Of a stretch of 64,000 nucleotides of DNA, positions 33,165-43,936 are shown piece after piece (position 1 is the first letter of the stretch; every line of letters begins with the position of its first letter). Origin of the DNA: Mesorhizobium sp. CA14 (GTDB lineage: Bacteria; Pseudomonadota; Alphaproteobacteria; Rhizobiales; Rhizobiaceae); assembly GCF_020165195.1 (NCBI RefSeq), contig NZ_JAIUHR010000001.1, forward strand, positions 124,001 to 188,000, read 5' to 3'. A program made the position numbers and the translations under genes. The notes beneath the pieces were generated by a model. The model worked only from the letters and a program-made list of their open reading frames with translations. It ran no database searches and was not told the DNA's origin.

Positions 33165-33224
33165 CATTTGGGCGTGCCACCTGACGTCGGCGAAGAGACG
33201 CCCTGCAGTTGCACGAATTGCCCA

Positions 33225-33244
33225 TTTGCGACCCATGTCGCAAA
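33225..33244. promoter_or_regulatory. TTTGCGAC/GTCGCAAA inverted repeat before the GlxA-type regulator
   Basis: TTTGCGAC-ccat-GTCGCAAA, perfect 8-base arms, 107 bases before the GTG start. It is the clearest copy of a motif also found at 18301-18364 and 41710-41718 and may be an autoregulatory site. Confidence 0.5.
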
Positions 33245-33351
33245 TTTAATCTTCACTTAGCCGCCTACCCGATTGACAGGAATGATTTTTCCTGTTGTCG
33301 CTATGCTGTTCGCGACATCCTGTTCGCGTCATGGCTGCGTGAGGTTTCCCC

Positions 33352-34353
33352 GTGAATGCCGTAAAGCATCCGATCAAGAGATCGTTTGTATTCTTCCTCA
33401 TTCCCGATTTTACGATGATCGCCTTCGCGACGGCGCTCGATCCGCTGCGCTCGGCTAACCGGATGCTCGGCTACGAAGCCTATCGCTGGCGGCTGGCCAG
33501 CATAGACGGCAAGCCGGTGCGCGCCTCGAACGGCGTCGAATGCGCCGTCAACACCTCGCTCGAGGAAGAGCGCAAGAAGATGGCCGGGCCGGATCGGCCA
33601 AACATGGCGATCGTCTGCAGCGGCATCAATGTCGAGCGCTACCACAACAAATCGGCCTTCGCCTGGCTGCGCGAGGAATACAACCGCGGCGTCGCCGTCG
33701 GCGGCCTGTGCACTGGCGCCCATATCCTTGCCGCCGCCGGCCTGCTGTCCAACAAGCGCTGCGCCATCCATTGGGAGAACCTGCCGGGCTTTTCCGAGGC
33801 ATTCCCGAAGGCCAATGTCTTTGCCGACCTCTTCGAGGTCGACCAGAACGTCTACACTTGCGCCGGCGGCACTGCCGCGCTCGACATGATGCTGAAGCTG
33901 ATCGGCGACGATTTCGACGAAAGCCTCGTCAATCGCGTCTGCGAGCAAGTGCTGACCGACCGCGTGCGCAGCCCGACCGACCGCCAGCGCCTGCCGCTGC
34001 GCGCCCGCCTCGGCGTTCAGAACTCGAAGGTGCTCACCATCATCGAGCTAATGGAAGCCAACCTTGCCGAGCCGCTGTCGCTGATCGAGATCGCCGACCA
34101 TGTCGATCTTTCCCGCCGGCAGATCGAGCGTCTGTTCCGCACCGAGATGGGCCGCTCGCCCGCCCGCTACTACCTGGAGATCCGGCTTGACCGCGCCAGG
34201 CACCTGCTCATCCAGTCGTCGATGCCTGTGGTCGAGGTGGCGGTGGCCTGCGGCTTCGTCTCCGCCTCGCATTTCTCCAAATGCTACCGCGAGCTCTACG
34301 CCCGCTCGCCGCAGCAGGAGCGTGTCGACCGCAAGCAGCTCTTGGCAGCTTGA
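33352..34353 (+). CDS. GlxA/GbdR-like AraC-family transcriptional regulator
   Basis: The 333-residue protein has an N-terminal DJ-1/PfpI-like domain (FFLIPDFTMIAFATALDPLRSANRMLG.., GGLCTGAHILAAAGLL, ..CAGGTAALDMML) and a C-terminal AraC HTH (LSLIEIADHVDLSRRQIERLFRTEMGRSPARYYLEIRLDRARHLL..VAVACGFVSASHFSKCYRELY). This architecture is that of GbdR, CdhR and related sensors of betaine and carnitine catabolism. It starts with GTG. The TTTGCGAC repeat is upstream. It is a candidate regulator for the mttB and flavoprotein genes in this window, by motif sharing only. Confidence 0.85.
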   Translation: MNAVKHPIKRSFVFFLIPDFTMIAFATALDPLRSANRMLGYEAYRWRLASIDGKPVRASNGVECAVNTSLEEERKKMAGPDRPNMAIVCSGINVERYHNKSAFAWLREEYNRGVAVGGLCTGAHILAAAGLLSNKRCAIHWENLPGFSEAFPKANVFADLFEVDQNVYTCAGGTAALDMMLKLIGDDFDESLVNRVCEQVLTDRVRSPTDRQRLPLRARLGVQNSKVLTIIELMEANLAEPLSLIEIADHVDLSRRQIERLFRTEMGRSPARYYLEIRLDRARHLLIQSSMPVVEVAVACGFVSASHFSKCYRELYARSPQQERVDRKQLLAA

Positions 34354-34373
34354 TCCGAAGGTTCCGGATCAAG
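34349..34373. terminator. Bidirectional hairpin between convergent genes
   Basis: CTTGATCCG-aaggttc-CGGATCAAG contains the stop codons of both the AraC-type gene and the ABC ATPase gene. No clear T-tract, so termination is likely weak or Rho-assisted. Confidence 0.45.
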
Positions 34374-35166
34374 CCCCGACTGACTGCGTCTGCGCGGTCC
34401 GCATGGCCTCAATGCGGATGTCTTCGGTGAGTTGCGCCTTCAGCTCGGAAAATTCCGGGCTGGTCTTCAGCGTGTAGTGGCGCGGATGCGGCAGATCGAC
34501 CGGCACGTCCGATTTGATGCGGCCAGGCCGGGCGCTCATCACGATCACCCGCGACGCCATGAAGATCGCCTCCTCGATGTCGTGGGTGACGAACAGCACC
34601 GTCTTCTTGCGCCGCTCCCAGATGCCGAGCAGCAGTTCCTGCATCAGCCCGCGCGTCTGGTTGTCCAGCGCGCCGAACGGTTCGTCGAGCAGCAGGATTT
34701 CGGGATCGTTGGCCAGTGCCCGCGCGATCGCCGTGCGCTGCTGCATGCCGCCCGACAGCTGCTTCGGCCAATGGTTCTCGAAACCCCTCAGACCGACGAG
34801 ATCGATATAGGAGGCGACGATCTCGTTGCGCTCGCGCTCGGGCCGGCCTTGCTCGCGCAGGCCGAAGCCGATGTTTTCGGCAACCGTCAACCAGGGAAAC
34901 AGCGTGTAGGACTGGAACGCCATGCCCCGGTCCGGGCCCGGCCTTGTGACCGCCTTGCCGTCGAGCAGCACGCGGCCGGTACTCGGCGCTTCCAGTCCGG
35001 CGACGATCCTGAGCAGCGTCGACTTCCCGCAGCCGGATGGCCCGAGGATGGTGATGAAGTCATTGGCTGCGACCGCGAGGTCGACCGGCTGCAGCGCCCG
35101 CACCGGCTGCCCGCCTCCGACCCCGGCAAAGGTCCGCGAGACGCCCTCGATCAGAAGCTTGCTCAC
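34369..35166 (-). CDS. ABC transporter ATPase (SsuB/TauB/NrtD type)
   Basis: The 265-residue ATPase has Walker A GPSGCGKST (~43-51), signature LSGGMQQR (~140), Walker B ILLLDEPFGALD and the H-loop THD. The GTG start at 35166 overlaps the permease stop by 4 bp (GTGA), which decides it; the frame stays open far upstream in the permease gene. It energises import with the permease and binding protein that follow upstream. Confidence 0.9.
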   Translation of the reverse strand: MSKLLIEGVSRTFAGVGGGQPVRALQPVDLAVAANDFITILGPSGCGKSTLLRIVAGLEAPSTGRVLLDGKAVTRPGPDRGMAFQSYTLFPWLTVAENIGFGLREQGRPERERNEIVASYIDLVGLRGFENHWPKQLSGGMQQRTAIARALANDPEILLLDEPFGALDNQTRGLMQELLLGIWERRKKTVLFVTHDIEEAIFMASRVIVMSARPGRIKSDVPVDLPHPRHYTLKTSPEFSELKAQLTEDIRIEAMRTAQTQSVGA

Positions 35167-35939
35167 GCCAGGCTCCATGGATAGAGCCAGCGGTTGAGCG
35201 CCTTGAAGGCGAAATCGGACAGAAGCCCGATCAGCCCAATGACGATGATGCCGAAGATGATCTGCCCCGTCGCCAGCCGCGACTGGCTGTTGATGATCAT
35301 GTAGCCGATGCCTGACGACGAGCCGATCAGCTCGGCGACGATCACATAGGTCCAGGCCCAGCCGAGCACCAGCCGCAGCGTTTCGGCGATCTCCGGCGCG
35401 TTGGCCGGCATGATGACGCGCTTGACGATGCCGTTGTCCGTCGCCCCCAGCGTATAGGCTGCCTCGACAAGGTCCCGCCTCGTGCTGCCGACCTTGACCG
35501 CGACGATCAGGATGATCTGGAACACCGAACCGACGAAGATAACCAGGAGCTTTTCGAGTTCCCCGATGCCGGCCCACAGGATGAGCAGCGGAATGAAGGC
35601 CGATGCCGGCAGGTAGCGCGCAAAGGACACGAACGGTTCGAGGAAGGCTTCGACCGGCTTCCAGGCACCCATGCCGATGCCGATCGGCACCGCGACGATC
35701 GACGCCAGCACGAAGCCGCCGAAGACGCGCCAGATGGTGATCAGGATATCGAGCCAGAACCGGTCTTCGACGAGCAACCGCCAGCCGTCCTTCAGCATCG
35801 ACAGCGGATCGGCGAGAAAGATCCGGTTCACGTGGCCGCCGAGCGTGATCCACGCCCCGAACGCCACGAACAGCACGAAGAAGGCGATGCCGAGCACGGT
35901 TCGCGTGCCCGGCGCAACGGGATGCAAGGGACGCAGCAT
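35163..35939 (-). CDS. ABC transporter permease (SsuC/TauC type)
   Basis: The 258-residue membrane protein has about six helices and the EAA loop (EAAYTLGATDNGIVKRVIMPANAPEI) of binding-protein-dependent permeases, followed by RLVLGWAWTYVIVAELIGSSSGIGYMI. It is 61 bp behind the binding-protein gene and coupled to the ATPase gene. Confidence 0.9.
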   Translation of the reverse strand: MLRPLHPVAPGTRTVLGIAFFVLFVAFGAWITLGGHVNRIFLADPLSMLKDGWRLLVEDRFWLDILITIWRVFGGFVLASIVAVPIGIGMGAWKPVEAFLEPFVSFARYLPASAFIPLLILWAGIGELEKLLVIFVGSVFQIILIVAVKVGSTRRDLVEAAYTLGATDNGIVKRVIMPANAPEIAETLRLVLGWAWTYVIVAELIGSSSGIGYMIINSQSRLATGQIIFGIIVIGLIGLLSDFAFKALNRWLYPWSLA

Positions 35940-36000
35940 CAGGAAAAGTCCATGAGAGGAGGGATCGGCGGCCGGGCGCCGCCGATCCGGCGATGCGCGA

Positions 36001-36951
36001 TCAGTTGGCTACCGCGCTGGTGTCGGCGAGTGTCGTCACGTCGGGCGCTTCCTTGATCAACCCCATCTGCAGCAGGAGCTCGGCGGCCGTTTTGGAGAAG
36101 TCCTGGAACTCCTTGGTGAAGAACTGCTTGTTCTCCGCCTTGTCGGCCCATTTCAGATACTTGGCCGAATCCTCGAACTCCTTGGCCGACTGCTTCACGT
36201 CCGCACCCATGATCTCGTAGGATTTCTGCGGATCCTTCTTGATCATGTCGAGCGCGTCGAAATAGCTGTCGGCGAGCGCCTTGGCGGCATCGGGATTGGC
36301 CTTGAGGAAGTCCGGCGTGCAGCCGACCGTATCCATCACCATCGGATAATCGAGCGTGGTCGCCAGGATGTGGCCCTGGTCGGCCTTGTCGCGCACGGCG
36401 GAGATGAAGGGCTCGTAAGTGACTGCGGCATCGTTTTGGCCGGCGAGGAAGGCTTGCGCCGCCGCATCCGGCTCCAGGTTGACGACTGTCACGTCCTTGG
36501 TCGACATGCCGTTCTTGTTGAGCACCCAGGCAAGCAGGAAATAAGGCGAGGTTCCGGGCGCGGACGAAGCGACGTTCTTGCCCTTGAGATCGGCGACGCT
36601 CTTGACGTCGTTGCGGACGACGATGCCGTCGGCGCCATAGGATTTATCGAGCTGGAATATCTGCTTGGTGGTGACGCCGCTGGCGTTCCACACCATCCAG
36701 GTCTCGACCGTAGTCGCCGCGCATTGCAGGTCGCCGCTGGCGATGGCCAGCGGGCGGCTCGCCTGCGGCACTTTCTTGAGCGTGACGTCGAGCCCGTGCT
36801 TTTCGAAAAGCCCGGCCTGCTTGGCCAAAGTCAGCGGCGCGAAACCGGTCCAGCCGCTGATGCCGATGGTCAGCGACGTCGCCGCCATCGCCGGCGCGCT
36901 AAGCACGGCGGCCGCCGTCAGCGCCGCCGCGAAAATGGTTGTTCTTTTCAT
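36001..36951 (-). CDS. ABC transporter periplasmic binding protein (NMT1/SsuA/TauA-like)
   Basis: The 316-residue protein has a clear signal peptide (MKRTTIFAAALTAAAVLSAPAMAA) and a type-2 binding fold: LTIGISGWTGFAPLTLAKQAGLFEKHGLDVTL, ..DLKGKNVASSAPGTSPYFLL, ..DAAVTYEPFISAV. This is the NMT1/SsuA-like group; members bind sulfonates, taurine, nitrate, pyrimidine precursors or other organic compounds. ATG 36951 is set by the signal peptide. First gene of the SBP-permease-ATPase unit. Confidence 0.88.
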   Translation of the reverse strand: MKRTTIFAAALTAAAVLSAPAMAATSLTIGISGWTGFAPLTLAKQAGLFEKHGLDVTLKKVPQASRPLAIASGDLQCAATTVETWMVWNASGVTTKQIFQLDKSYGADGIVVRNDVKSVADLKGKNVASSAPGTSPYFLLAWVLNKNGMSTKDVTVVNLEPDAAAQAFLAGQNDAAVTYEPFISAVRDKADQGHILATTLDYPMVMDTVGCTPDFLKANPDAAKALADSYFDALDMIKKDPQKSYEIMGADVKQSAKEFEDSAKYLKWADKAENKQFFTKEFQDFSKTAAELLLQMGLIKEAPDVTTLADTSAVAN

Positions 36952-37084
36952 TGTGGTTCCCCTTTTTGTGGTGAGCGCGAATTGTCTCACAGACCCCAAA
37001 AGGCTTGTCAATGAAGCAGAAGCCGCACTCGACGATGGTCCAATCCGGCGCCCGCCGGAGGACCTTGAGGGGCTTCCCGATTGC

Positions 37085-37927
37085 TCACGGCGTGCCCCAG
37101 CCGCGGTTGCGCCACATCTTCTCGCCCACCAGACAGTCCGCTGCCGGCCTGTCGTCGGCGAGCACGACCGGCGGATGCGCGGCCTCTTCGGCCGCCCATT
37201 GCGGTGAAGCCGGGCCGGCAAGCTCCAGAACCAGCTTGCGGCGGATCGCTTCGGGAAACTGCGTCCAGTCATTGACCGGGATCATGAAGGCGCCTGGTCC
37301 GCCGATGACGCAGTCGCTGTAATAGCGGTCGAGATTGTCGACGTCGAAGGCGCCGCTGAACCCGCCACGCGTCATCAACGGCAGCCCGTTGATGGTGATG
37401 CCTTGCTTGACCACTTCGTCGCGCGTGAGATTGACCGGCGCGCCCTGGTTGTTGGGCCCGTCGCCGGAAACGTCGATGACGCGCTTCGTGCCCGGGAAAC
37501 CGCTCTCGGCGAACAGGTCGCTGCCGAAGCTCAGCGCGCCGGAGATCGAGGTCCGCCGGGCGGTGTCCGGCGGGCGGGCATCGAGCTGAGCCACCACCTT
37601 CTCGGCATCGTCGCGATTGGCGATCACCGTCCACGGCACGATGACGCGCTGCCAGGTCGTGCCCGCCCATTCGACATAGGTGACGGCGATCTTGCCATAG
37701 GCGCCGTCGGCGATGGCCTTCAGCACATTTTCATGCGTCAGCGCCGCGGCGTAGCCGTGACGCTGGATCTCCAGCTCGGCCGGCGACATGGAGAGCGAAA
37801 CATCGACCGCCAGCACCAGTTCGACATCGACGGGCTCGGCGGGAGAAGCTGCCGGCGTCAGCCAAAGCGCCAGCGCCAGGGCGGCACCGGCTGAGACGGT
37901 ATGCCTTGCGCGGGCATAAGCGGACAT
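37085..37927 (-). CDS. DUF1194 vWA-like secreted protein
   Basis: The 280-residue protein has a signal peptide (..SAGAALALALWLTPAASPA), a vWA-like MIDAS (VDVSLSMS), then RVIDVSGDGPNNQGAPV and a C-terminal WAAEEAAHPPVVL.. region, as in DUF1194 proteins. Periplasmic; metal-dependent protein binding is likely but function unknown. No clear operon partner. Confidence 0.78.
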   Translation of the reverse strand: MSAYARARHTVSAGAALALALWLTPAASPAEPVDVELVLAVDVSLSMSPAELEIQRHGYAAALTHENVLKAIADGAYGKIAVTYVEWAGTTWQRVIVPWTVIANRDDAEKVVAQLDARPPDTARRTSISGALSFGSDLFAESGFPGTKRVIDVSGDGPNNQGAPVNLTRDEVVKQGITINGLPLMTRGGFSGAFDVDNLDRYYSDCVIGGPGAFMIPVNDWTQFPEAIRRKLVLELAGPASPQWAAEEAAHPPVVLADDRPAADCLVGEKMWRNRGWGTP

Positions 37928-38005
37928 GGAGGAAGGTTAGGCGAAAATCGCCGCGCGCAAAAGCCGGGAATTTCCCGGCATTGGATTTCCGCCGGCGCGC
38001 GTCTT

Positions 38006-38947
<942 letters not shown>

Positions 38948-39079
38948 GGGACACGTAGCTTTCGCGGGCTTCTGATCGGGCCACATAAGCCGCTGGCCCC
39001 CTGCACATCAAGCCAAGCATGAAGGCCTTCCGAGGAAGGCCAAAGCTTTTCCGATCAGTTGCCGCTGTGGCGCCGGTCG

Positions 39080-41641
39080 TCAACTCCTCGGCTTGAGGTT
39101 CTCCGGGTCGTAAAGCGGCTTGTAACCGACACCGGCCACCTCGACCGGATAGGTCTCACCAAAATACTCGACCTGCAGCTTGCGGCCTTCCTGGCAGAAG
39201 GCCCAAGGCAGATAGGCAAGCGCGATATTCTTGCCGATGGTCGGGCCGTAGGCGACCGAAGTGGTGAAGGAGCGTCGGCCGAGCTCGTCGACCAGCGTCT
39301 CGCCGGTCGCGGGATCCTGCACCGGCATGGTGCCGACCGGATAGCGCGCGACGCCCTTGGAATCGGTGTTCTCGGTCATCACCAGCGTGCACAGCATCGC
39401 CGGCTGATGCTCGCGGGCGCGATATTCGAGGTGCTTGGCCTTGCCGCAGAAATCGTTCTCCTTGACCTTCGGGCGGGCGAGGTCGGCCTCGAGAAGGTTG
39501 TACTCGGTCAAGAGGTCGGCGTTCTGCAGCCTGAGGCTTTTTTCCATGCGGCGCGTGTTGGCATAGGTCTCGACGCCGAACGGCATGACGCCGGTGGAGC
39601 GCAGAGCGTCCCAGACGGCGAGCCCATCCTCGTAGCGCATATGCAGTTCCCAACCCTGTTCGCCGACATAGGAGATGCGGAACGCTGTGACATCCTTGCC
39701 GCCGATCTCGATCGGCTTGATCGCGGCGAAGGGGAAATTCTCCGGCGTCAGCCCGTTCGGATCCTCGACCACCTTCTGCAGGGTCGTGCGCGCATTCGGT
39801 CCCCAGATGCCGATGGTGACGTATTTCTCCGTCACGTCGGTGACGGTGACATCGAAACCCTTGTCCTGCGCGGTGCGCTGCATGTAGCGGAAATCGCGCG
39901 GGCCGGCGTCGGCGCCGTCGATCACCCGGCAGCGATCGGCCATGCGGATTACCGTGAAGTCGGCGCGCACCATGCCCTCCTCGTCGAGGAAGTGGGTGTA
40001 GATGCCCTTGCCGATATTGTTGTCGCCGCCGATCTTGGCCGCGCACAGCCATTCCAGCAACGCGACATGGTCGGGCCCTTCGACGTCATACATCGAGAAA
40101 TGCGAGAGGTTGACGATGCCGCAATCCTCGCTCATCGCCAGGTGCTCGGCATTGGAGACGCGCCAGAAGTGGCGATTATCCCACTCGTTCTCGCGCACCG
40201 GCACGCGGTTGCCGTACTTCTCCAGCAGATGCTCGTTGGCCGCGTAGCCATGGGCGCGCTCCCAGCCGCCCAATTCCATGAAATAGCCGCCGAGTTCCTT
40301 CTCGCGCTCATAGAACGGCGAGCGGCGGACATTGCGGCCCTTGGAGAAGGGCTCGCGCGGATGCACCGCCGGATTGTAGACCTTCATCGCCGTCTCGGTG
40401 CAGCGATCCCAGATGAACTGTTCCTGCATCTGGTGCGGATAGAAGCGCGAATAGTCGATCGCATGATGGTCGATCGACGTGCGGCCGTCGGTCATCCAGT
40501 CGGCGATCAGCTTGCCCATACCGGGCCCGTCCTTGACCCAGATGGCGACGGCATACCACAGACCCCTCACCTTCTGGCTTTCGCCCATGGACGGGCCGCC
40601 GTCGGTGGTCACCTGCAACAGGCCGTTGAAGGAATGGCCTTCATTGTAGCCGAGTTCGCCGAGGATCGGCGTCAGCTCCATAGCGCGCTCCAGCGGCGCC
40701 ATGATCTGCTCCATGTCGAGGTCGCGCTGCGAGGGCGAGAGCCGCGCCTGGTCTTTTTCCAGAAGATCGCGCGGGTGGCACAGACGCGGATTGGTCTCCT
40801 CGTAATAGCCCCATTCGATCTGACCGCCCTCGGCGGTCTTCGGGTCGCCGGTGTCGCGCATATAGGCCGAGTTGCCCTGGTCGCGCAGCAGCGGCCAGCC
40901 GATCTCCTTGCCGGTGCCGGCAAACTGGTTGTAGGGGCCGAAGAAGGTCAGCGGATGGTCGATCGGCATGACCGGCAGGTCCTCGCCGACCAGCGCCGCG
41001 GTGAGCCGGCCCCATATGCCGGTGCAGATGACCACATAGTCGGCTTCGATCGTGCCGCGCTCGGTCACCACGCCCTTGATGCGGCCGTTCTCGACGATCA
41101 GCTCCTTGGCCGAGGTGTTCGCGAAGGCCTGCAGCTTGCCCGCGGCAACCCCTTGGTCGACCAGCTTGCCGGCCACCGTCTGCGAGCGCGGGATGACGAG
41201 GCCGGCATCCGGATCCCACAGGCCGCCTTGCACCAGATGCTCCTCGATCAGCGGGAATTTCTTCTTGATCTCGGCCGGCTCGATCAGCCGCGCCCGGGTG
41301 CCGAAGGATTTTGCCGAGGCGATCTTGCGCTTGATCTCGTCCATGCGGGCGTCGTCGCCGACGCGAGCAACCTCGAGGCCGCCGACGCGGGCGTAGTGGC
41401 CCATCTTCTCGTAGAAATCGATCGAGTAGAGCGTCGTCCAGCACGACAGGAAATCGTGGCTCGTCGTGTAGCAGAAGTCCGAGGCGTGCGCCGTCGAGCC
41501 GATATCGGTCGGAATGCCCGACTTGTCGATGCCGACGATATCCTCCCAACCGCGCTCGATCAGGTGATGGGCGACGGACGCGCCGACAATACCACCCAGA
41601 CCGACGATGACGACCTTCGCCTTTTTCGGAAACTCTGCCAT
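39080..41641 (-). CDS. FAD/GcvT two-domain N-demethylase (sarcosine/dimethylglycine dehydrogenase-like)
   Basis: The 853-residue protein has a Rossmann FAD motif (KVVIVGLGGIVGASVAHHLIERGWEDI), then DIGSTAHASDFCY, whose His52 sits where family members bind FAD covalently; a DAO domain to ~420; and a GcvT-like folate domain with its C-terminal beta domain (VGTMPVQDP.., SFTTSVAYGPTIGKNIALAYLP). Its GcvT half suggests methylene-THF as product. It differs clearly from the protein at 1766. ATG 41641 begins just before the Rossmann fold. A TTTGCGACA motif lies about 70 bases upstream (41710). Confidence 0.85.
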   Translation of the reverse strand: MAEFPKKAKVVIVGLGGIVGASVAHHLIERGWEDIVGIDKSGIPTDIGSTAHASDFCYTTSHDFLSCWTTLYSIDFYEKMGHYARVGGLEVARVGDDARMDEIKRKIASAKSFGTRARLIEPAEIKKKFPLIEEHLVQGGLWDPDAGLVIPRSQTVAGKLVDQGVAAGKLQAFANTSAKELIVENGRIKGVVTERGTIEADYVVICTGIWGRLTAALVGEDLPVMPIDHPLTFFGPYNQFAGTGKEIGWPLLRDQGNSAYMRDTGDPKTAEGGQIEWGYYEETNPRLCHPRDLLEKDQARLSPSQRDLDMEQIMAPLERAMELTPILGELGYNEGHSFNGLLQVTTDGGPSMGESQKVRGLWYAVAIWVKDGPGMGKLIADWMTDGRTSIDHHAIDYSRFYPHQMQEQFIWDRCTETAMKVYNPAVHPREPFSKGRNVRRSPFYEREKELGGYFMELGGWERAHGYAANEHLLEKYGNRVPVRENEWDNRHFWRVSNAEHLAMSEDCGIVNLSHFSMYDVEGPDHVALLEWLCAAKIGGDNNIGKGIYTHFLDEEGMVRADFTVIRMADRCRVIDGADAGPRDFRYMQRTAQDKGFDVTVTDVTEKYVTIGIWGPNARTTLQKVVEDPNGLTPENFPFAAIKPIEIGGKDVTAFRISYVGEQGWELHMRYEDGLAVWDALRSTGVMPFGVETYANTRRMEKSLRLQNADLLTEYNLLEADLARPKVKENDFCGKAKHLEYRAREHQPAMLCTLVMTENTDSKGVARYPVGTMPVQDPATGETLVDELGRRSFTTSVAYGPTIGKNIALAYLPWAFCQEGRKLQVEYFGETYPVEVAGVGYKPLYDPENLKPRS

Positions 41642-41709
41642 TGCCCGCGACTCCAAAGGGATAAAGCGGGCGGGACTATAGGGCGGAGCGGTGGGGTGAT
41701 TGAAGCCTG

Positions 41710-41718
41710 TTTGCGACA
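41710..41718. promoter_or_regulatory. TTTGCGACA half-site upstream of the FAD/GcvT gene
   Basis: TGTCGCAAA on the coding strand of the flavoprotein gene, about 70 bases before ATG 41641. Single copy of the motif described at 18301 and 33225. Confidence 0.35.
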
Positions 41719-41788
41719 TTAGAAAAATGCCGAGCGACCCTGACAGCCGAACACGCCTGGCTCGGGCTGTTACGGGGTGAGGAATTCC

Positions 41789-42568
41789 TCATGCGTCGGC
41801 ACTGGCTTCGTGCTGGGTACATCGCAGGAGTTCCTCGAAGACAAGCCGCTTGCCTTCGCGCACGCTGTCCTCGAGCGGCTTCGCACCGGCCAGATACGCG
41901 GCGATCGCGCTCGCCAGCATGCAGCCGGTTCCGCGCATCGATCCGGCAAGCCTGGGCATGTCGAGGCGCACAGGCTCTTGTCCGCCGCTCAACAGGATAT
42001 CTGTCGATCTGGGTCCCGCTGCATGGCCGCCCTTGATGAGCAGCGCCTGCAGCCCTTCCGCAAGCAACCGCCTTCCCTGCCGCAGCGCATCGTCGTCGTC
42101 CGAAGCCAAATCCGATCCGGTCAGCACCGCCAGCTCGACAAGATTCGGCGTCATGATACGGCAAAGCGGCATGAGATCGCGCTTCAAGGCCCCGATCGCC
42201 TCCGGTTCCAGCAACTGCCTGCCCGACGAGGAAGCCAACACCGGGTCGAGGACCGCCGGTATCTGCGGGTTCTCGCGCAGCACGGCGGCAACCGCTTCGA
42301 CAACGCGTGCCGTTGAAAGCATGCCCATCTTTATCGCCAGCACCTTGTTGGCGCGCAGCGCCGCGCGCATCTGATCGGCTACCAGGCTGGGCTGGATATG
42401 GTGGACTGCCGTAACGGATTGGTGAGTCTGCACCGTCACCGCGGTAACGGCAAGACAGGTCCGCAGGCCGATGGAGGAGATCGTCTCGATGTCGCGCGCA
42501 ATCCCGGCGCCCCCGCTGGAATCCGATCCGCCGACGACAAGCACATGCGGGTCTCGGTTCAGCGCCAT
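41789..42568 (-). CDS. thiD: Hydroxymethylpyrimidine/phosphomethylpyrimidine kinase
   Basis: The 259-residue ribokinase-fold kinase has VVGGSDSSGGAGIARDIETISSIG at the start, KMGMLS, PAVLDPVLASSSGRQLL and the anion-hole motif MRGTGCMLASAIAAYL. It phosphorylates HMP and HMP-P for thiamine synthesis. The start overlaps the thiE 3' end by 10 bp. Last gene of the thi operon. The reading frame is open far upstream, but ATG 42568 fits the family. Confidence 0.92.
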   Translation of the reverse strand: MALNRDPHVLVVGGSDSSGGAGIARDIETISSIGLRTCLAVTAVTVQTHQSVTAVHHIQPSLVADQMRAALRANKVLAIKMGMLSTARVVEAVAAVLRENPQIPAVLDPVLASSSGRQLLEPEAIGALKRDLMPLCRIMTPNLVELAVLTGSDLASDDDDALRQGRRLLAEGLQALLIKGGHAAGPRSTDILLSGGQEPVRLDMPRLAGSMRGTGCMLASAIAAYLAGAKPLEDSVREGKRLVFEELLRCTQHEASADA

Positions 42569-43164
42569 CGATCCGTCTTTTCGATCCATTCTCTGGTGCG
42601 CGCTTCGGGATCGGAATTCAAAGTTATGTCCGTGACCACCGCCGCACTGTCTGCGCCGGCTTCGAAAACACCATCGAGCCGCTCGGGGCTGAGGCCGCCG
42701 ATAGCGACCAGTGGCAGAGGCGCGATCCATTCCTTCCATGCTCGGACCCGTTCCAGCCCCTGCGGAGCCCATTTCATCTGCTTCAGGATGGTGGGATAGA
42801 CAGGGCCGAGCGCAACGTAGTGGGGCTTCGCCGCAACAGCCGTTTCCAGCTCGGTATGGTCGTGGGTGCTCAGTCCGAGCCTGACGCCGGCAGCCTGTAT
42901 CGCCGGAAGATCGGCAGTTTGCAGATCCTCCTGACCGAGATGGACGAAGTCGCAGCCCTCCTCGATCGCCAAGCGCCAATGATCGTTGATGACAAGCTGG
43001 CAATGGTGTCGAGCGCACAAGGCTTTTGCCTTGCGGATCTCCATGCGCAGCCTCTCCTCGTCCATGTCCTTGACGCGGAGCTGCACCAGCTTGACGCCAA
43101 GCGGCACCAGCCGCTCGATCCAGGCGGCGCTGTCGACGATCAGGTAGAAGGGATCGAGCTTCAT
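42559..43164 (-). CDS. thiE: Thiamine-phosphate synthase
   Basis: The 201-residue TIM barrel has [55 protein letters not shown] and [15 protein letters not shown], all ThiE signatures. It joins HMP-PP and thiazole phosphate. It overlaps thiG by 4 bp and thiD by 10 bp. Confidence 0.93.
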   Translation of the reverse strand: MKLDPFYLIVDSAAWIERLVPLGVKLVQLRVKDMDEERLRMEIRKAKALCARHHCQLVINDHWRLAIEEGCDFVHLGQEDLQTADLPAIQAAGVRLGLSTHDHTELETAVAAKPHYVALGPVYPTILKQMKWAPQGLERVRAWKEWIAPLPLVAIGGLSPERLDGVFEAGADSAAVVTDITLNSDPEARTREWIEKTDRWR

Positions 43165-43934
43165 GAGAAAACCGCCCTGCCGATCGTCGGCGTCGACGGC
43201 ACGGCGACGTCGCGCGGCTCGAGCAGGCCCGAACCATACGCCTCGCGACCGGCATCAACTGCCTTGCTGAAAGCGCGCGCCATTCCGACCGGATCGGCAG
43301 CCTTGGCGACCGCCGTGTTGAGGAGCACGGCGTCGAAGCCGAGCTCCATCACGGTTGCCGCATGCGACGGCCGTCCGAGCCCCGCATCGACGATCAACGG
43401 GACGTCGGGGAAATGCCCGCGCATCGAGCGCAGCGCCATGATGTTGAACGGTCCCAAGGCCGAACCGATCGGCGCGCACCACGGCATCAGAACCTTGCAG
43501 CCCGCCTCAAGCAGCCGCTCGGCGACGACAAGGTCGTCGGTGGTGTAGGGGAACACCATGAAACCGTCCTCGCACAGGATGCGGGCCGCTTCGACCAAGC
43601 CGAACACGTCCGGCTGTAGCGTGTCATGGTTGCCGATGACCTCCAGCTTGATCCAGGACGTGCCAAAAACCTCGCGCGCCATCTTCGCGGTCGTGACGGC
43701 TTCCTTCACGGAGTGACAGCCGGCGGTGTTGGGCAGGATTCTCACGCCGAGCGAGTTGACCAGCGACCAGAATTGTTGGCCGCTCCTGCCGCCAGCCATT
43801 TCCCGGCGCAGCGAGACCGTCACCACCGAGGTGCCCGACGCCTTGACCGCTTCGGCCAGTATGGTCGGCGATGGATATTGGGCGGTGCCGAGGAGCAGCC
43901 GTGAGGCAAGCTTCGTTCCGAGAAGATCGAACAT
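43161..43934 (-). CDS. thiG: Thiazole synthase
   Basis: The 257-residue barrel has [23 protein letters not shown], ..[23 protein letters not shown] (Lys for the Schiff base), [12 protein letters not shown], and [35 protein letters not shown]. It builds the thiazole ring from DXP, ThiS-thiocarboxylate and dehydroglycine (from ThiO). Start 2 bases after the thiS stop. Confidence 0.95.
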   Translation of the reverse strand: MFDLLGTKLASRLLLGTAQYPSPTILAEAVKASGTSVVTVSLRREMAGGRSGQQFWSLVNSLGVRILPNTAGCHSVKEAVTTAKMAREVFGTSWIKLEVIGNHDTLQPDVFGLVEAARILCEDGFMVFPYTTDDLVVAERLLEAGCKVLMPWCAPIGSALGPFNIMALRSMRGHFPDVPLIVDAGLGRPSHAATVMELGFDAVLLNTAVAKAADPVGMARAFSKAVDAGREAYGSGLLEPRDVAVPSTPTIGRAVFS

Positions 43935-43936
43935 AG

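Noticed and set aside
39059..41722. 887-codon plus-strand frame opposite the FAD/GcvT gene
   Set aside because: It is the mirror of a strongly supported minus-strand gene; its translation is His/Arg/Asp-rich with no motifs.
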